Shown: in pieces, positions 8,470-17,362 of the stretch
How positions within the stretch are numbered: position 1 is the first letter of the stretch
How the letters are laid out: each line of letters opens with the position of its first letter
Assembly (NCBI RefSeq): GCF_007679325.1
Contig: NZ_VEGI01000001.1
Coordinates: 1,798,001-1,862,000, forward strand
Length of the DNA stretch: 64,000 nt
From: Arthrobacter sp. U41
GTDB lineage: Bacteria; Actinomycetota; Actinomycetes; Actinomycetales; Micrococcaceae
Reading direction: 5' to 3'
Notes under the pieces: generated by a model
What the model saw: the letters and a program-made list of their open reading frames with translations, nothing else
Databases searched by the model: none
What the model was told of the DNA's origin: nothing
Translations under genes and position numbers: made by a program

Positions 8470-9285
8470 ATGAGTGCGCAGCAGCCTGAAGATGTGTACA
8501 GCCACGGCCACCACGAGTCGGTGGTCCGCGCCCACGCCTCGCGGACGGCGGAGAACTCCGCGGCCTTTGTGATCCCGCACCTCATCCCCGGAGCCTCACT
8601 GCTCGACGTCGGCTGCGGACCGGGCAGCATCACATGCGATTTCGCCGGGCTCGTCTCCCCCGGGAAAGTCACCGGCCTGGACCGCTCGCCTGAGGTGATC
8701 AGCCACGCGACTGCCCTCGCGGCGGAGCGCGGCGTGCCGAATGTCGAGTTTGTGGCCGGCAACATCTACGACCTCGACTTCGCGGATGAAACCTTCGACG
8801 TCGTGCACGCCCACCAAGTGCTGCAGCACCTCACGGACCCGGTCGCCGCCCTCCGGGAAATGCGCCGCGTCGCCAAACCCGGCGGGATCGTGGCGGTGCG
8901 CGACGCCGATTTCCACGGCATGAGCTGGTTCCCGGCCGTCCCCGAGCTGGATGAATGGATGGAGCTCTACCAGCGCATTGCACGCCGCAACGGGGCCGAG
9001 CCCGACGCCGGCCGCCGCCTGGTTTCCTGGGCCCAGTCCGCCGGATTCACCGACGTCGCACCCTCCAGCAGCAACTGGCTCTACGCCACCGGCCAGCAGC
9101 GCCGTTGGCAGGCGCGGGTGTGGGGCGAACGGGTGCTGCACTCGGCCTTCGCGGACCAGGCGCTCGAGTACGGTTTCGCCAACGCCGCCGATCTGGCCCG
9201 GATATCGGCCGGCTGGCACCGCTGGGGCTCCACGGAAGACGGCTGGTTCCTGATCCCCAACGGCGAGGTCATCGCCCGGGCCTGA
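8470..9285 (+). CDS. Class I SAM-dependent methyltransferase (UbiE/Methyltransf_11-like)
   Basis: A 271-residue soluble enzyme. The SAM-binding motif I is LLDVGCGPGSIT (~residues 43-54), motif II is GKVTGLDRSPEVI, and motif III/post-I is FDVVHAHQVLQHLTDP. The C-terminal part (from WFPAVPELDEWMELYQRIAR) resembles ubiquinone/menaquinone-type and small-molecule methyltransferases, but not well enough to name a substrate. It stands alone between an oppositely oriented permease and a LysE exporter, and probably has a leaderless transcript. Confidence 0.88.
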   Translation: MSAQQPEDVYSHGHHESVVRAHASRTAENSAAFVIPHLIPGASLLDVGCGPGSITCDFAGLVSPGKVTGLDRSPEVISHATALAAERGVPNVEFVAGNIYDLDFADETFDVVHAHQVLQHLTDPVAALREMRRVAKPGGIVAVRDADFHGMSWFPAVPELDEWMELYQRIARRNGAEPDAGRRLVSWAQSAGFTDVAPSSSNWLYATGQQRRWQARVWGERVLHSAFADQALEYGFANAADLARISAGWHRWGSTEDGWFLIPNGEVIARA

Positions 9286-9383
9286 GCTGCCACCCCGGCC
9301 AGCCCGGCGGTGCCGCCCGGAATGTGACGCGACTATGTCCCTCCTGCCGGAACTCCCTGCCGCCGCAGGCGCTGAACTCGCCG

Positions 9384-9395
9384 TAAACTGGCTCC
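9384..9395 (+). promoter_or_regulatory. Leaderless -10 element of the LysE-family gene
   Basis: TAAACT (9384-9389), then 6 nt, then GTG 9396. There is no Shine-Dalgarno. Confidence 0.5.
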
Positions 9396-10019
9396 GTGCA
9401 ACCCTCCCTTTGGCTGGCCCTGGCGGGCGCCGGCGTCCTGATCAGCTTCACGCCCGGCGCGGGCGCCATCAACACCATGAGCAACTCGCTGAACTCCGGT
9501 TTCCGGCGTGCCATCTGGGGAATCCTGGGGCAGCAGGCGGCACTGATCGTGCACGTTGTGATCGTCGCCTTGGGCGTCGGCGTCCTGGTGGCCAGCTCGC
9601 CGTTCGCCTTCAACGCGATCCGCTACGCCGGCGCGGCCTACCTCGTCTACCTAGGCATCCAGCAGTTCCGGCGCAAACCCGACCTGGACCAGGAGAAGGC
9701 CGCCGCGCTGCGCAATGAGCCGGGCCTCTCCATGTTCCGCCGCGGCCTGTGGGTCAACCTGCTGAACCCCAAGGCGATCGTGTTCTTCCTGGCTTTTATG
9801 CCCCAGTTCATCCGCCCGGAGGAACCGCTGCTGCCGCAGTACCTGGTCCTGTCAGCCACCGTGGTGGTGATCGACATCCTGGTGATGTGGTTCTTCTTCG
9901 CAGCCGCGGCCAAGTCCTTCCAGCGTTTCACACACGATGCCCGCGGACAGCGGATCCTCAACCGGACGTTCGGCGTGCTGTTTATGGCCGTCGGCGTGAT
10001 GCTGGCCCTCATCCACTGA
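9396..10019 (+). CDS. LysE/RhtB family amino acid exporter
   Basis: A 207-residue protein with six predicted TM segments. The family signature ISFTPGAGAINTMSNSLNSG (residues ~17-36) matches the LysE/RhtB translocator motif, followed by GILGQQAALIVHVVIVALGVG. Length is normal for the family. Its function is efflux of an amino acid or homoserine-lactone-like compound. The GTG start follows a -10 element at leaderless spacing. It is monocistronic in appearance. Confidence 0.92.
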   Translation: MQPSLWLALAGAGVLISFTPGAGAINTMSNSLNSGFRRAIWGILGQQAALIVHVVIVALGVGVLVASSPFAFNAIRYAGAAYLVYLGIQQFRRKPDLDQEKAAALRNEPGLSMFRRGLWVNLLNPKAIVFFLAFMPQFIRPEEPLLPQYLVLSATVVVIDILVMWFFFAAAAKSFQRFTHDARGQRILNRTFGVLFMAVGVMLALIH

Positions 10020-10113
10020 CGCCCCCGGCCGCAGCCCCGCGTGACAGGCCCGGAATATAAGTGTGACAAGCTTGTAATGTTCACGGTCCGGAAACTAGCC
10101 AAGGGGAAACCGC

Positions 10114-10755
10114 ATGATTCATGATTGCACTATGACATCACCGCCGAGGACCCCAGCGCCGGGGACCTCACGGCCGAACCAGTACCGGATCATCGCGGTC
10201 TGCACCGGCAACATCTGCCGGTCGCCGATGGCTGAATTGATGCTGGCGGAGGCCCTGGCCGCCGCAGGCCTGGCCGGCGCCGTCGTGGATTCAGCCGGAA
10301 CCACTTCCTACGAGGTGGGCCGGCCGATTGATCCGCGGGCCGCCCGCAAGCTCACCGCCCACAGCATCCCCTCGGACCACCATGTGGCGCGCGAGTGGCG
10401 CACGGAATGGTTCCACAACCGCGACCTCATCCTCGCCCTGGACGTGGACCACTTCGGCTGGCTGCAGCAGGCGGCGCCGGACCGCGCATGCCTGTCCAAG
10501 ATCAGGATGCTGCGCAGCTTCGATCCGGCCGTCGCCGGCAAGGACGCACTCGACCAGGGCATCGAAGACCCCTGGTACGGCGGCCACGCGGACTTCGACG
10601 TCACGTGGAACCTGATCCACGCGGCGCTTCCCGGGATCGTGGCGCACGTCCGGGCCGAGCTCGCCGTGCTCCGGCGGCCGGACGGGCAACATCCCGGCAG
10701 TGATCAAGCCCATGATCAACCCAATGCAGGGCAGCCGGTACGCTCTACTTCATGA
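10114..10755 (+). CDS. Low-molecular-weight protein-tyrosine phosphatase-like protein
   Basis: A 213-residue cytosolic phosphatase of the LMW-PTP/arsenate-reductase fold. The P-loop VCTGNICRSP places C30 and R36 in a correct CX5R motif, and EDPWYGG near residue 150 supplies the general-acid Asp-Pro. It is longer than the ~150-160-residue norm because of a disordered leader and a hydrophilic tail. AAGGGG before ATG 10114 supports this start. Its stop overlaps the ATG of the next gene (ATGA at 10752-10755), indicating translational coupling to the kinase-PabB fusion. Substrates could be phosphotyrosine proteins or a small phosphorylated molecule. Confidence 0.88.
   Translation: MIHDCTMTSPPRTPAPGTSRPNQYRIIAVCTGNICRSPMAELMLAEALAAAGLAGAVVDSAGTTSYEVGRPIDPRAARKLTAHSIPSDHHVAREWRTEWFHNRDLILALDVDHFGWLQQAAPDRACLSKIRMLRSFDPAVAGKDALDQGIEDPWYGGHADFDVTWNLIHAALPGIVAHVRAELAVLRRPDGQHPGSDQAHDQPNAGQPVRSTS
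10739..10751 (+). promoter_or_regulatory. Possible internal leaderless -10 for the kinase-PabB gene
   Basis: TACGCT (10739-10744), then 7 nt before ATG 10752, inside the end of the phosphatase gene. This could give a separate leaderless transcript besides coupling by ATGA overlap. Confidence 0.35.
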
Positions 10756-12809
10756 GTCCTGCACCCGTCATCATCGCCATCGACGGACGCTCCGGCGCAG
10801 GCAAGACCACCCTGGCGATCGAACTGGCGGCACGGCTCCGCGAGCACCACAAGGTGTCCCTGTTTCACCTCGAGGACATCTACCCCGGCTGGAACGGGCT
10901 CGCCGCCGGCATCGAACGCTACGCCTCGACCGTCCTGGCCCCGCTGCACCGTGGCGAGCCGGCCGAATGGGTCAGCTGGGACTGGGCCGCGCATTACGAC
11001 GGCGATACCCGCACCACCCGGCCCGCCGAAATCGTCCTGGTGGAAGGTGTTGGCGCGGCCGCAGCGGCCGCCCGTCCCTACCTGTCCGCGGTCATCTGGG
11101 CCGATTCCCCCGAACAGGACCGGCGCAGCAGGGCCCTGGCCCGGGACGGCGACAGCTACGCACCCTACTGGGAAGAGTGGGCCGCCCAGGAAGAGGAGTG
11201 GCTGGCCGTGGACGACGTTCCGGCCCGGGCCGATGTCCGGGTGCTTAACCTGGCCGACGGCGCCGCCCCGGCGGAAGTGCTCCAGGCCCTCCAGTACCTC
11301 CCGGCTTTGTCCACGGTGATGCTCCCGGAACTCGCCGCCCGCCGCGGCCTGGAGGTCCGCGCCGAACGGATCACAGCCGCGCCGGACCCTGCCCGGCTGT
11401 TCGAGTCCCTCTACGGCCGCTCAGCCAACGCCGTCTGGCTCGATTCGTCCCTGCCGCCGGACGCCGGCGCCGCAGCGGAACGGAGCCGGTTCAGCATCCT
11501 GGCCGACGACGGCGGCCCGTTCGGCCAGTCGGTCCGGCACGCTGCGGGCAGCACCCAGGTGACGGTCGGCAACGCCGCTGTCACGACGGAGGAGCCGTTC
11601 TTCCGGTGGCTCGACGGCGTCTGGGGCGGCCGCACCGTCCACGGCCCCGAGGGGTACCCCTGCGAGTTCACCCTGGGCTGGATCGGTTATCTCGGCTACG
11701 AGCTCAAACGCGAGACCGGCGGCAGCGACGTCGCGGCTGAATCCCCTGACGCCTGCCTGCTGTTCGCCGGGCGCGCCGTGGTGCTGGACCATGTGGACCA
11801 GACGGTCTGGCTGCTGGCGCTGGACACGCCCGACGCCGGGAACTGGCTCGCGGCCGCCCGTACCGCCGTCACCGGGGCCTGCGTCAGCGCCGGCGTCGGC
11901 GTCGAACCGTCCGAATCTTCCGGGCCGGGCACGGGCGCTCGTACTGGCCCGGACTTCACCGCGCGGGACTCGGAGGTCGCCTACAAGGCCAAAATCAGCG
12001 AGGCCCAGTACCAGATTGCCGAAGGCAACACCTACGAGGTTTGCCTGACCACCGCACTGACGGCAGAACTTCCGGCCGCGGCCCTGGACCCCCGGCAGGC
12101 CTATCTGGCGCTGCGCCGGAGGAATCCGGCCCCGTTCGCCAGCTATCTGCGCTTCGGGGACCTGACGGTGGCGAGCACCTCGCCCGAGCGGTTCCTGCGG
12201 ATCGCGTCCGACGGCGGGATGCGCGCCGAGCCGATCAAGGGCACCCGGCACCGGGATTCGGACCCCGCGCGGGACGCGCAGCTGCGGCAGGACCTCGAGT
12301 CCTCCCCCAAGGACCGGGCCGAGAACATCATGATTGTGGACCTGCTGCGCAACGACCTCAGTCACTTCGCCGTGCCCGGATCGGTGTCCGTCAGCCGGCT
12401 CTGCGCGATCGAAAGCTACGCGACTGTCCACCAGATGGTGAGCACCATCGACGCCCGGCTCCGGCCGGGGATGCCGCGGGCCGAGGCCGTCGCGGCATGC
12501 TTCCCCGCCGGCTCCATGACCGGCGCCCCCAAGGTCAGCACCATGGCCATCCTGGACCGGCTGGAGGGCGCGCCGCGGGGGGTGTACTCCGGCGCGATCG
12601 GCTATTTTTCGCTCAACGGCGCCACCGACCTCGCCGTCGCAATCCGGACCCTGGTGCTCAGGCAGCGGGCCGGCGGCGGCACCGGGCTCAGCCTCGGCGT
12701 GGGCGGGGCGATTACGGCAGATTCCTCGCCGCAGGAGGAGTACGAGGAGATCCGGACCAAGGCCTTCGGGGTCCTCTCGGCGCTCGGCGCGGAGTTCCCG
12801 CCCGGCTGA
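10752..12809 (+). CDS. pabB: P-loop kinase-like domain fused to aminodeoxychorismate synthase component I (PabB)
   Basis: A 685-residue two-part protein. Residues 1-~185 are a uridine-kinase-like P-loop domain: Walker A GRSGAGKT at 12-19, then LEDIYPGWNGL and a Walker B-like EIVLVEGVG. Residues ~190-685 are an anthranilate synthase/PabB chorismate-utilising domain. PIKGTRHRDSDP carries the PIKGT lysine that marks PabB rather than TrpE (PIAGT). AENIMIVDLLRNDL and FPAGSMTGAPKVSTM are further active-site motifs. The PabB part should make 4-amino-4-deoxychorismate with a glutaminase (PabA) encoded elsewhere, and pabC lies nearby at 14427. The role of the N-terminal kinase is unknown. It follows the LMW-PTP gene with an ATGA overlap. 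Confidence 0.9.
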   Translation: MSPAPVIIAIDGRSGAGKTTLAIELAARLREHHKVSLFHLEDIYPGWNGLAAGIERYASTVLAPLHRGEPAEWVSWDWAAHYDGDTRTTRPAEIVLVEGVGAAAAAARPYLSAVIWADSPEQDRRSRALARDGDSYAPYWEEWAAQEEEWLAVDDVPARADVRVLNLADGAAPAEVLQALQYLPALSTVMLPELAARRGLEVRAERITAAPDPARLFESLYGRSANAVWLDSSLPPDAGAAAERSRFSILADDGGPFGQSVRHAAGSTQVTVGNAAVTTEEPFFRWLDGVWGGRTVHGPEGYPCEFTLGWIGYLGYELKRETGGSDVAAESPDACLLFAGRAVVLDHVDQTVWLLALDTPDAGNWLAAARTAVTGACVSAGVGVEPSESSGPGTGARTGPDFTARDSEVAYKAKISEAQYQIAEGNTYEVCLTTALTAELPAAALDPRQAYLALRRRNPAPFASYLRFGDLTVASTSPERFLRIASDGGMRAEPIKGTRHRDSDPARDAQLRQDLESSPKDRAENIMIVDLLRNDLSHFAVPGSVSVSRLCAIESYATVHQMVSTIDARLRPGMPRAEAVAACFPAGSMTGAPKVSTMAILDRLEGAPRGVYSGAIGYFSLNGATDLAVAIRTLVLRQRAGGGTGLSLGVGGAITADSSPQEEYEEIRTKAFGVLSALGAEFPPG

Positions 12810-12857
12810 CGGCAACCCCGTCACCGGGCTGACCAGTGCAGCGCGGGCGCAGCGCGG

Positions 12858-14333
12858 CTACTGCAAGGTGGCCGTCAGCCGGGCCACGTTGTCCACGTAT
12901 TTGACCCCCATGGGCCGTTTCATCCAGTCCTCGAGGGTCAGTTCACGCGAAATGCCCCGGTAGGTGTCCTCCACCGCGCTGATCCGCCGCACGATGTCCT
13001 CCCCCAGGAGCATCACCGAGACCTCGAGGTTCAGCGAAAAGGAGCGCATGTCCATGTTGCTGGACCCCAGCACCGCCACCTCGTTGTCGATGGTGAAGTG
13101 TTTGGCGTGCAGCACAGACGGGGCCTTGTACAGGTAGATCCGGACCCCGGCCTCGAGGAGCGCCTCGTAGTACGACTGCTGGGCGTGGTGGACCAGGAAC
13201 TGGTCGCCTTTTTCCGAGACGAAGAGTTCGACGTCGACGCCGCGCTGCGCCGCCGTCGTCACCGCGTACAGCAGCGAGTCATCCGGGACGAAGTAGGGGC
13301 TGCAGATCGAGATCTTGTGCTGCGCCGAGTAGATGAGCGTGTTGAAGAGCCGCAGGTTGTTTTCCGTGATGAAGCCCGGGCCGCTGGGCACCACCTGGGC
13401 CGTGATGTTGCCGGCGTGCAGTTCGGGACGGTGCGCCAGCTGCTCCTCAAGCGACTCGTCGGTCTCGCTGAGCCAGTCCGTGGCGAACACGACGTTGAGC
13501 GTGGTGACGATCGGCCCCCGCAGGCAGGCCATCAGCTCGACCCATTCGCGGCCCACTTTGCGGTGCCGCGGGTTGTTGTAGGAGGGCTCGATCAGGTTCT
13601 GCGAACCGGTGAAGGCCACCTCGCCGTCGATCACCATGATCTTGCGGTGGTTGCGCAGGTCCGGCCGGCGCCACTGCCCGTGCACGGGCCGCAGCGGCAG
13701 CATGGGACGCCAGCGGATCTTGCCGGCCTTGAGCCGGGCGATCAGCTTGCTGTAGCCCTGGATGCGCAGGGTCCCCAGGTGGTCGAACAGGAGGCGGACC
13801 TCGACGCCGCGCTCGGCGGCCTCTTCCATTGCGGTCAGCAGATCGTCCGTGATGTGGTCCGAGCTCAGGATGTAGAACTCGGCGTTGACGAAAGACTTTG
13901 CGTCACGGACTGCCGCCGCCATCGCCTTGATCGAGTCCGGGTACCCGGGCAGGAGCTCCACGGAGTTGCCGTCCACCATCGGCAGCGAGCCGAGCGTCTT
14001 GTTCAGTTCCGCCGCGGAGCCCACCCACTCCGGGCCGTCGTAGCGGCTCTCCAGCATGGCGAGGTCGGAGGTGCCGGCGCGCACGCGGGTGTTCACTGCG
14101 TCCTGCTGCGCCCGGCGCTTGCGGGAGAGGCGGAAATTGCCGAAGAGCAGGAACAGGACCAGGCCTACGGCCGGGACGAAGAAGATGATCAGCAGCCAGG
14201 CCATGGCCGTGGTGGGACGGCGGTTTCCCGGGATGATGCCGAGGGCCAGCACCCGGATGGCGAGGTCCACCACGGTCAGGATCATGATCACCCAGGACGG
14301 CAGCGTTTCCGCCAGCGAAAATGGCCACAGCAC
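12858..14333 (-). CDS. cls: Cardiolipin synthase (phospholipase D superfamily)
   Basis: A 491-residue membrane enzyme making cardiolipin from two phosphatidylglycerols or an equivalent donor. Two N-terminal TM segments (LPSWVIMILTVVDLAIRVLA and TAMAWLLIIFFVPAVGLVLF) are followed by two HKD motifs: HRKIMVIDGEVAFTGSQN in the middle and HAKHFTIDNEVAVLGSSN near the C-terminus. GTG at 14333 is chosen because GAGGGG lies 7 nt upstream. The upstream in-frame TTG at 14390 lacks correct spacing. It lies between pabB and pabC but on the opposite strand. Confidence 0.93.
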   Translation of the reverse strand: MLWPFSLAETLPSWVIMILTVVDLAIRVLALGIIPGNRRPTTAMAWLLIIFFVPAVGLVLFLLFGNFRLSRKRRAQQDAVNTRVRAGTSDLAMLESRYDGPEWVGSAAELNKTLGSLPMVDGNSVELLPGYPDSIKAMAAAVRDAKSFVNAEFYILSSDHITDDLLTAMEEAAERGVEVRLLFDHLGTLRIQGYSKLIARLKAGKIRWRPMLPLRPVHGQWRRPDLRNHRKIMVIDGEVAFTGSQNLIEPSYNNPRHRKVGREWVELMACLRGPIVTTLNVVFATDWLSETDESLEEQLAHRPELHAGNITAQVVPSGPGFITENNLRLFNTLIYSAQHKISICSPYFVPDDSLLYAVTTAAQRGVDVELFVSEKGDQFLVHHAQQSYYEALLEAGVRIYLYKAPSVLHAKHFTIDNEVAVLGSSNMDMRSFSLNLEVSVMLLGEDIVRRISAVEDTYRGISRELTLEDWMKRPMGVKYVDNVARLTATLQ

Positions 14334-14414
14334 AGGCGAACCCCTCAAGCTCCAGACCCGCGGAACAGTTCCGGAACGGGCAACCGTCAAATCCTAACCC
14401 GTTGCCCGCCGCAC

Positions 14415-14426
14415 TAAGCTGAAGCC
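14415..14426 (+). promoter_or_regulatory. Leaderless -10 element of pabC
   Basis: TAAGCT (14415-14420) is followed by 6 nt and ATG 14427, with no Shine-Dalgarno in a useful position. Confidence 0.5.
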
Positions 14427-15383
14427 ATGACTTCTCCTGCTGCCGCTTCCTCCCCCGCCACGGTGCTGGTCTTCCTCGACCCCGCGTTCCAGGACGGCCG
14501 GCTGGCCGATGCGTCCAAGCCGCAGCTGATGGCGACGGACCAGGGCGCCACCCGCGGCGATGGTGTTTTCGAGTCGCTACTGGCGGTGGGCGGGCAGCCC
14601 CGCAAGCTCCAGGCGCACCTGAACCGCCTGGCCGGGTCCGCCCGGCTGCTGGAGCTGGACATCCCGGCGGAGGAGTCCTGGCGCCGCGCCATCACAACGG
14701 CCATCAGCGAATACCGCGGCCAGCACGTGCCGGGGTCCGTTGAGAACGACGAACTCGTGGTGAAGCTGCTGGTGACCCGCGGCGTCGAAGGATCCGCCGC
14801 GCCCACCTGCTGGGTCCAGACGTCCGCCCCCGGCCCCGCCGGGCGACGCCAGCGCGAGACCGGCGTCGATGTCATCCTGCTGGACCGCGGCTACGACAGC
14901 GAAGTGGGCGAGCGGGCGCCGTGGCTGCTCCTGGGCGCCAAGACCCTTTCCTACGCGGTCAATATGGCGGCACTGCGGTACGCGCGTGCCCAGGGTGCGG
15001 ACGACGTCATCTTCACCTCCGCGGACGGCCGGGTCCTGGAGGGTCCGACGTCGACCGTGCTGCTCGCGCACCTGGAGACCACCGACGACGGCGCCGGCGG
15101 GGTCCGCACCATCCGGCGCCTCATCACCCCCCAGCTCGACAGCGGGATCCTGCCCGGCACCTCGCAGGGTGCCCTGTTCACCGCGGCCAAGGCCGCTGGC
15201 TGGGAGCTGGGCTACGGCCCGCTGGAACCCCGCGACCTCTACGACGCCGACGCCGTCTGGCTGATCTCAAGCATCCGGCTGCTGGCGCCCGTCAACCACA
15301 TCGACGGCAAGGAAATCGGCACCCCGGAGCTGCGTCGTCAGCTCACCGCCGAGCTCAACGCGCTCTACGCCACGATCGAGTAG
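14427..15383 (+). CDS. pabC: Aminodeoxychorismate lyase (PLP fold-type IV)
   Basis: A 318-residue PLP enzyme that splits 4-amino-4-deoxychorismate into p-aminobenzoate and pyruvate for folate. The motif GAKTLSYAVNMAALRYARAQGADDVIF contains the Schiff-base lysine (GAKTLSY) and the class IV pattern, and ADGRVLEGPTSTVLL is the cofactor phosphate region. Branched-chain aminotransferases and D-amino-acid transaminases share this fold, but the proximity to pabB supports the lyase. The probable leaderless start is described separately. Confidence 0.88.
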   Translation: MTSPAAASSPATVLVFLDPAFQDGRLADASKPQLMATDQGATRGDGVFESLLAVGGQPRKLQAHLNRLAGSARLLELDIPAEESWRRAITTAISEYRGQHVPGSVENDELVVKLLVTRGVEGSAAPTCWVQTSAPGPAGRRQRETGVDVILLDRGYDSEVGERAPWLLLGAKTLSYAVNMAALRYARAQGADDVIFTSADGRVLEGPTSTVLLAHLETTDDGAGGVRTIRRLITPQLDSGILPGTSQGALFTAAKAAGWELGYGPLEPRDLYDADAVWLISSIRLLAPVNHIDGKEIGTPELRRQLTAELNALYATIE

Positions 15384-15399
15384 CCCCGCGACCCGGGTG

Positions 15400-16152
15400 T
15401 CAGCCCTTGGCGAGTGCTTCGTCCACGAGACGGGCCAGGTCCTCTGACGCATCCGCGGTGAGCCCGGTGCCCGACGCCACGGCCGAGGCGGACAACGTCC
15501 CCTTGGTTCCCATGACCACTACTGTCTTCATCGTCTGCCCGGAGGGCAGCGTCTGGGTGGACAGGGAGCTGAACGAATTGTCTCCGGCTGTTTGCACGTC
15601 CAGGACTTCGGTCTTGGTGGTGATTTTCTGGCCCTGGAGCTCCAACGTGAAGTTGGAACACTTCGCGCTGTTCATCTGGGAGGCCTCGACGTTGCTGCTC
15701 AAGAGCTCCGGGTCGGTGACCGCCACGAGGGTGAGCACTGTGATGGCTTCCTCCTTGGCCGATTCGGAGCCGCCGGCGGCGTAGGTGCTGCCCTCGGGAA
15801 TCTGCGCGCTGCTGTCGGCAAGGGCGCCGCATTCCGCCGGAGTGATCTTGGCGGCGGCCATCATCTCGCGGGCCGATTCAATGCCCTGGTCCAGCTCGCT
15901 TGCCGGAACGGCAGCCAGCGGCTGCCCTGCGGCGTCTTTCAGCCCGGCGATGATCGCGGCCAGCTCCTTCTCCGCGTACGCCTTCGGCGTGGGAGTCGGT
16001 GTGGCGGAGGGGCTCGCGGCCGGCGAGGCCGCCAGCGATTCCCCCGAAGCCGGCGAGGACGAGCCCCCGGCGGCAGACGGCGAGCCGCAACCGGCGAGCG
16101 CCAGCGTTGTCGCGAGAAGGAGCGCGGCCGGTGTGATGCTTCGAAGATTCAT
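15400..16152 (-). CDS. Secreted lipoprotein of unknown function
   Basis: A 250-residue protein with a classic lipoprotein signal: MNLRS, a hydrophobic stretch, and lipobox L19-A-G-C22. A Ser/Ala/Pro/Thr-rich linker follows (residues ~24-58), and then a globular domain with two internal Cys residues (AECGALA and SAKCSNF) that may form a disulphide. No family is recognised. The start is the ATG at 16152, preceded by GGGGACCTCC-type sequence with GGACC. It converges with pabC and lies downstream of the glycan operon on the same strand, 124 bp after its last gene, so it may or may not belong to it. Confidence 0.75.
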   Translation of the reverse strand: MNLRSITPAALLLATTLALAGCGSPSAAGGSSSPASGESLAASPAASPSATPTPTPKAYAEKELAAIIAGLKDAAGQPLAAVPASELDQGIESAREMMAAAKITPAECGALADSSAQIPEGSTYAAGGSESAKEEAITVLTLVAVTDPELLSSNVEASQMNSAKCSNFTLELQGQKITTKTEVLDVQTAGDNSFSSLSTQTLPSGQTMKTVVVMGTKGTLSASAVASGTGLTADASEDLARLVDEALAKG

Positions 16153-16276
16153 GGAGGTCCCCAATTCCTGTGTGATGTGGTGGTGCACCGCTCCCAGACG
16201 CGATAGGCGAGAGCCTACGACATCCGTTGCGGGAAGGGAAAGACAAACGCCAGCAACGACACGCCCGTCGGGCCGG

Positions 16277-17362
16277 CTAGCCCCACGCCGTCCGGAGTGC
16301 CGCCCAGGCGTCGTCGTCGAGCATGCTGGACGGAGTGACCGCGACGGCGGTCGCCCCGCCTGAGACGGACGCCGCCAGCCCGGCGGCCAGGTCCTCGGCG
16401 GAGATGCTGCCCGTCGTCGCCCACATGCCGACGGACATAACGAACTCGGGAGAGCGCTTCGCCATCGCCCGGGCCACTTCGGCGGAGTATCCGGGTTCCT
16501 TGCCGTTGAGCCCGAAGTAGTTCCACACCACCAGCCGGTCCGCGGCCGAGGCCAGGAGGCCGTAGTCATGGCCGCTCTCCCGGCGGTCGCCGGCCGGATC
16601 GTCCCACGGAGCCCGGACGTCCATGTCCAGGGTGGCCCCGTTTTGATGTGCCGCCGCCGCGGCCTTCGCCACCACGGAGGCCAGCGCCCCGGAGCGCCAC
16701 GCCGCGATGCTCGGATGTCCGGCGTCGATGTCCCCGTTCGCCAGCCGGGGCCAGTCGGTGGTGCCGCTGGCCAGCATGTAAGAATCCCGGTCGTCGCCCC
16801 CGTAGGTGTTGTTGTCGAACATCAGCTCGGTCAGGGCCACGGCGTCCGGCCGGTAGCGTTTGGTCACCTCGGCCACGAACTCCACCAGCCGTTCCCCGAC
16901 GGGCCCGGTGGTGAGGGCGGTGACGCTGGCAAAGTCCGTGGACCGGGTGCCGTCGAAGTTGATGCCCGCCAGGCCGGGGCTCGTGCTGATCCAGCCCGGG
17001 ATCAGCAGGTCCACGGTTAGGGTGACTTTCCGCTTACTGCCGTCGCTGCCGGTTCCGAGGGCTTTGATCGCCTCGGCGACGTGGTCCCGGCCCGGGACCG
17101 CCTCCAACTCCGGGTGGACGGCCCAGGGGAAGGCCGTCCAGTCCAGCCGTCCGACGCTGATGGTCACGCTGTTGGCGTTGACCTCGTCGAGCCTCGTGGC
17201 CAGCGCCGGCAGGGTGTGGGCGGCATCGACGACGGTCTCGTAACCGACGCCGACGGTCCGTTCCGCGGCGGGCGAGGCGACCGCCGCCGGCTGCTCCTGC
17301 GGCCCGGAACACGAGGTCACGGCGAGCGCCAGCACGGACAGGAGACCCACAACCCCTCTCAA
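16277..17362 (-). CDS. Lipoprotein with glycoside-hydrolase-like TIM-barrel domain
   Basis: A ~361-residue exported protein, last gene of a four-gene operon. TTG at 17362 overlaps the stop of the upstream glycosyltransferase (TTGA). GTG further in is possible. The leader ends in a lipobox-like AVTSC (Cys ~18). The body has features of a (beta/alpha)8 hydrolase: VEFVAEVTKRYRPDAVALTELMFD with a candidate catalytic Glu at the end of a strand, LDMDVRAPWDDP, and DRLVVWNYFGLNGKEPGYS. This resembles GH18-like or GHL-type barrels but I cannot assign a family. Given its partners it may trim or remodel a surface polysaccharide, analogous to the C-terminal domain of PgaB. That analogy is inference. Confidence 0.65.
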   Translation of the reverse strand: MRGVVGLLSVLALAVTSCSGPQEQPAAVASPAAERTVGVGYETVVDAAHTLPALATRLDEVNANSVTISVGRLDWTAFPWAVHPELEAVPGRDHVAEAIKALGTGSDGSKRKVTLTVDLLIPGWISTSPGLAGINFDGTRSTDFASVTALTTGPVGERLVEFVAEVTKRYRPDAVALTELMFDNNTYGGDDRDSYMLASGTTDWPRLANGDIDAGHPSIAAWRSGALASVVAKAAAAAHQNGATLDMDVRAPWDDPAGDRRESGHDYGLLASAADRLVVWNYFGLNGKEPGYSAEVARAMAKRSPEFVMSVGMWATTGSISAEDLAAGLAASVSGGATAVAVTPSSMLDDDAWAALRTAWG

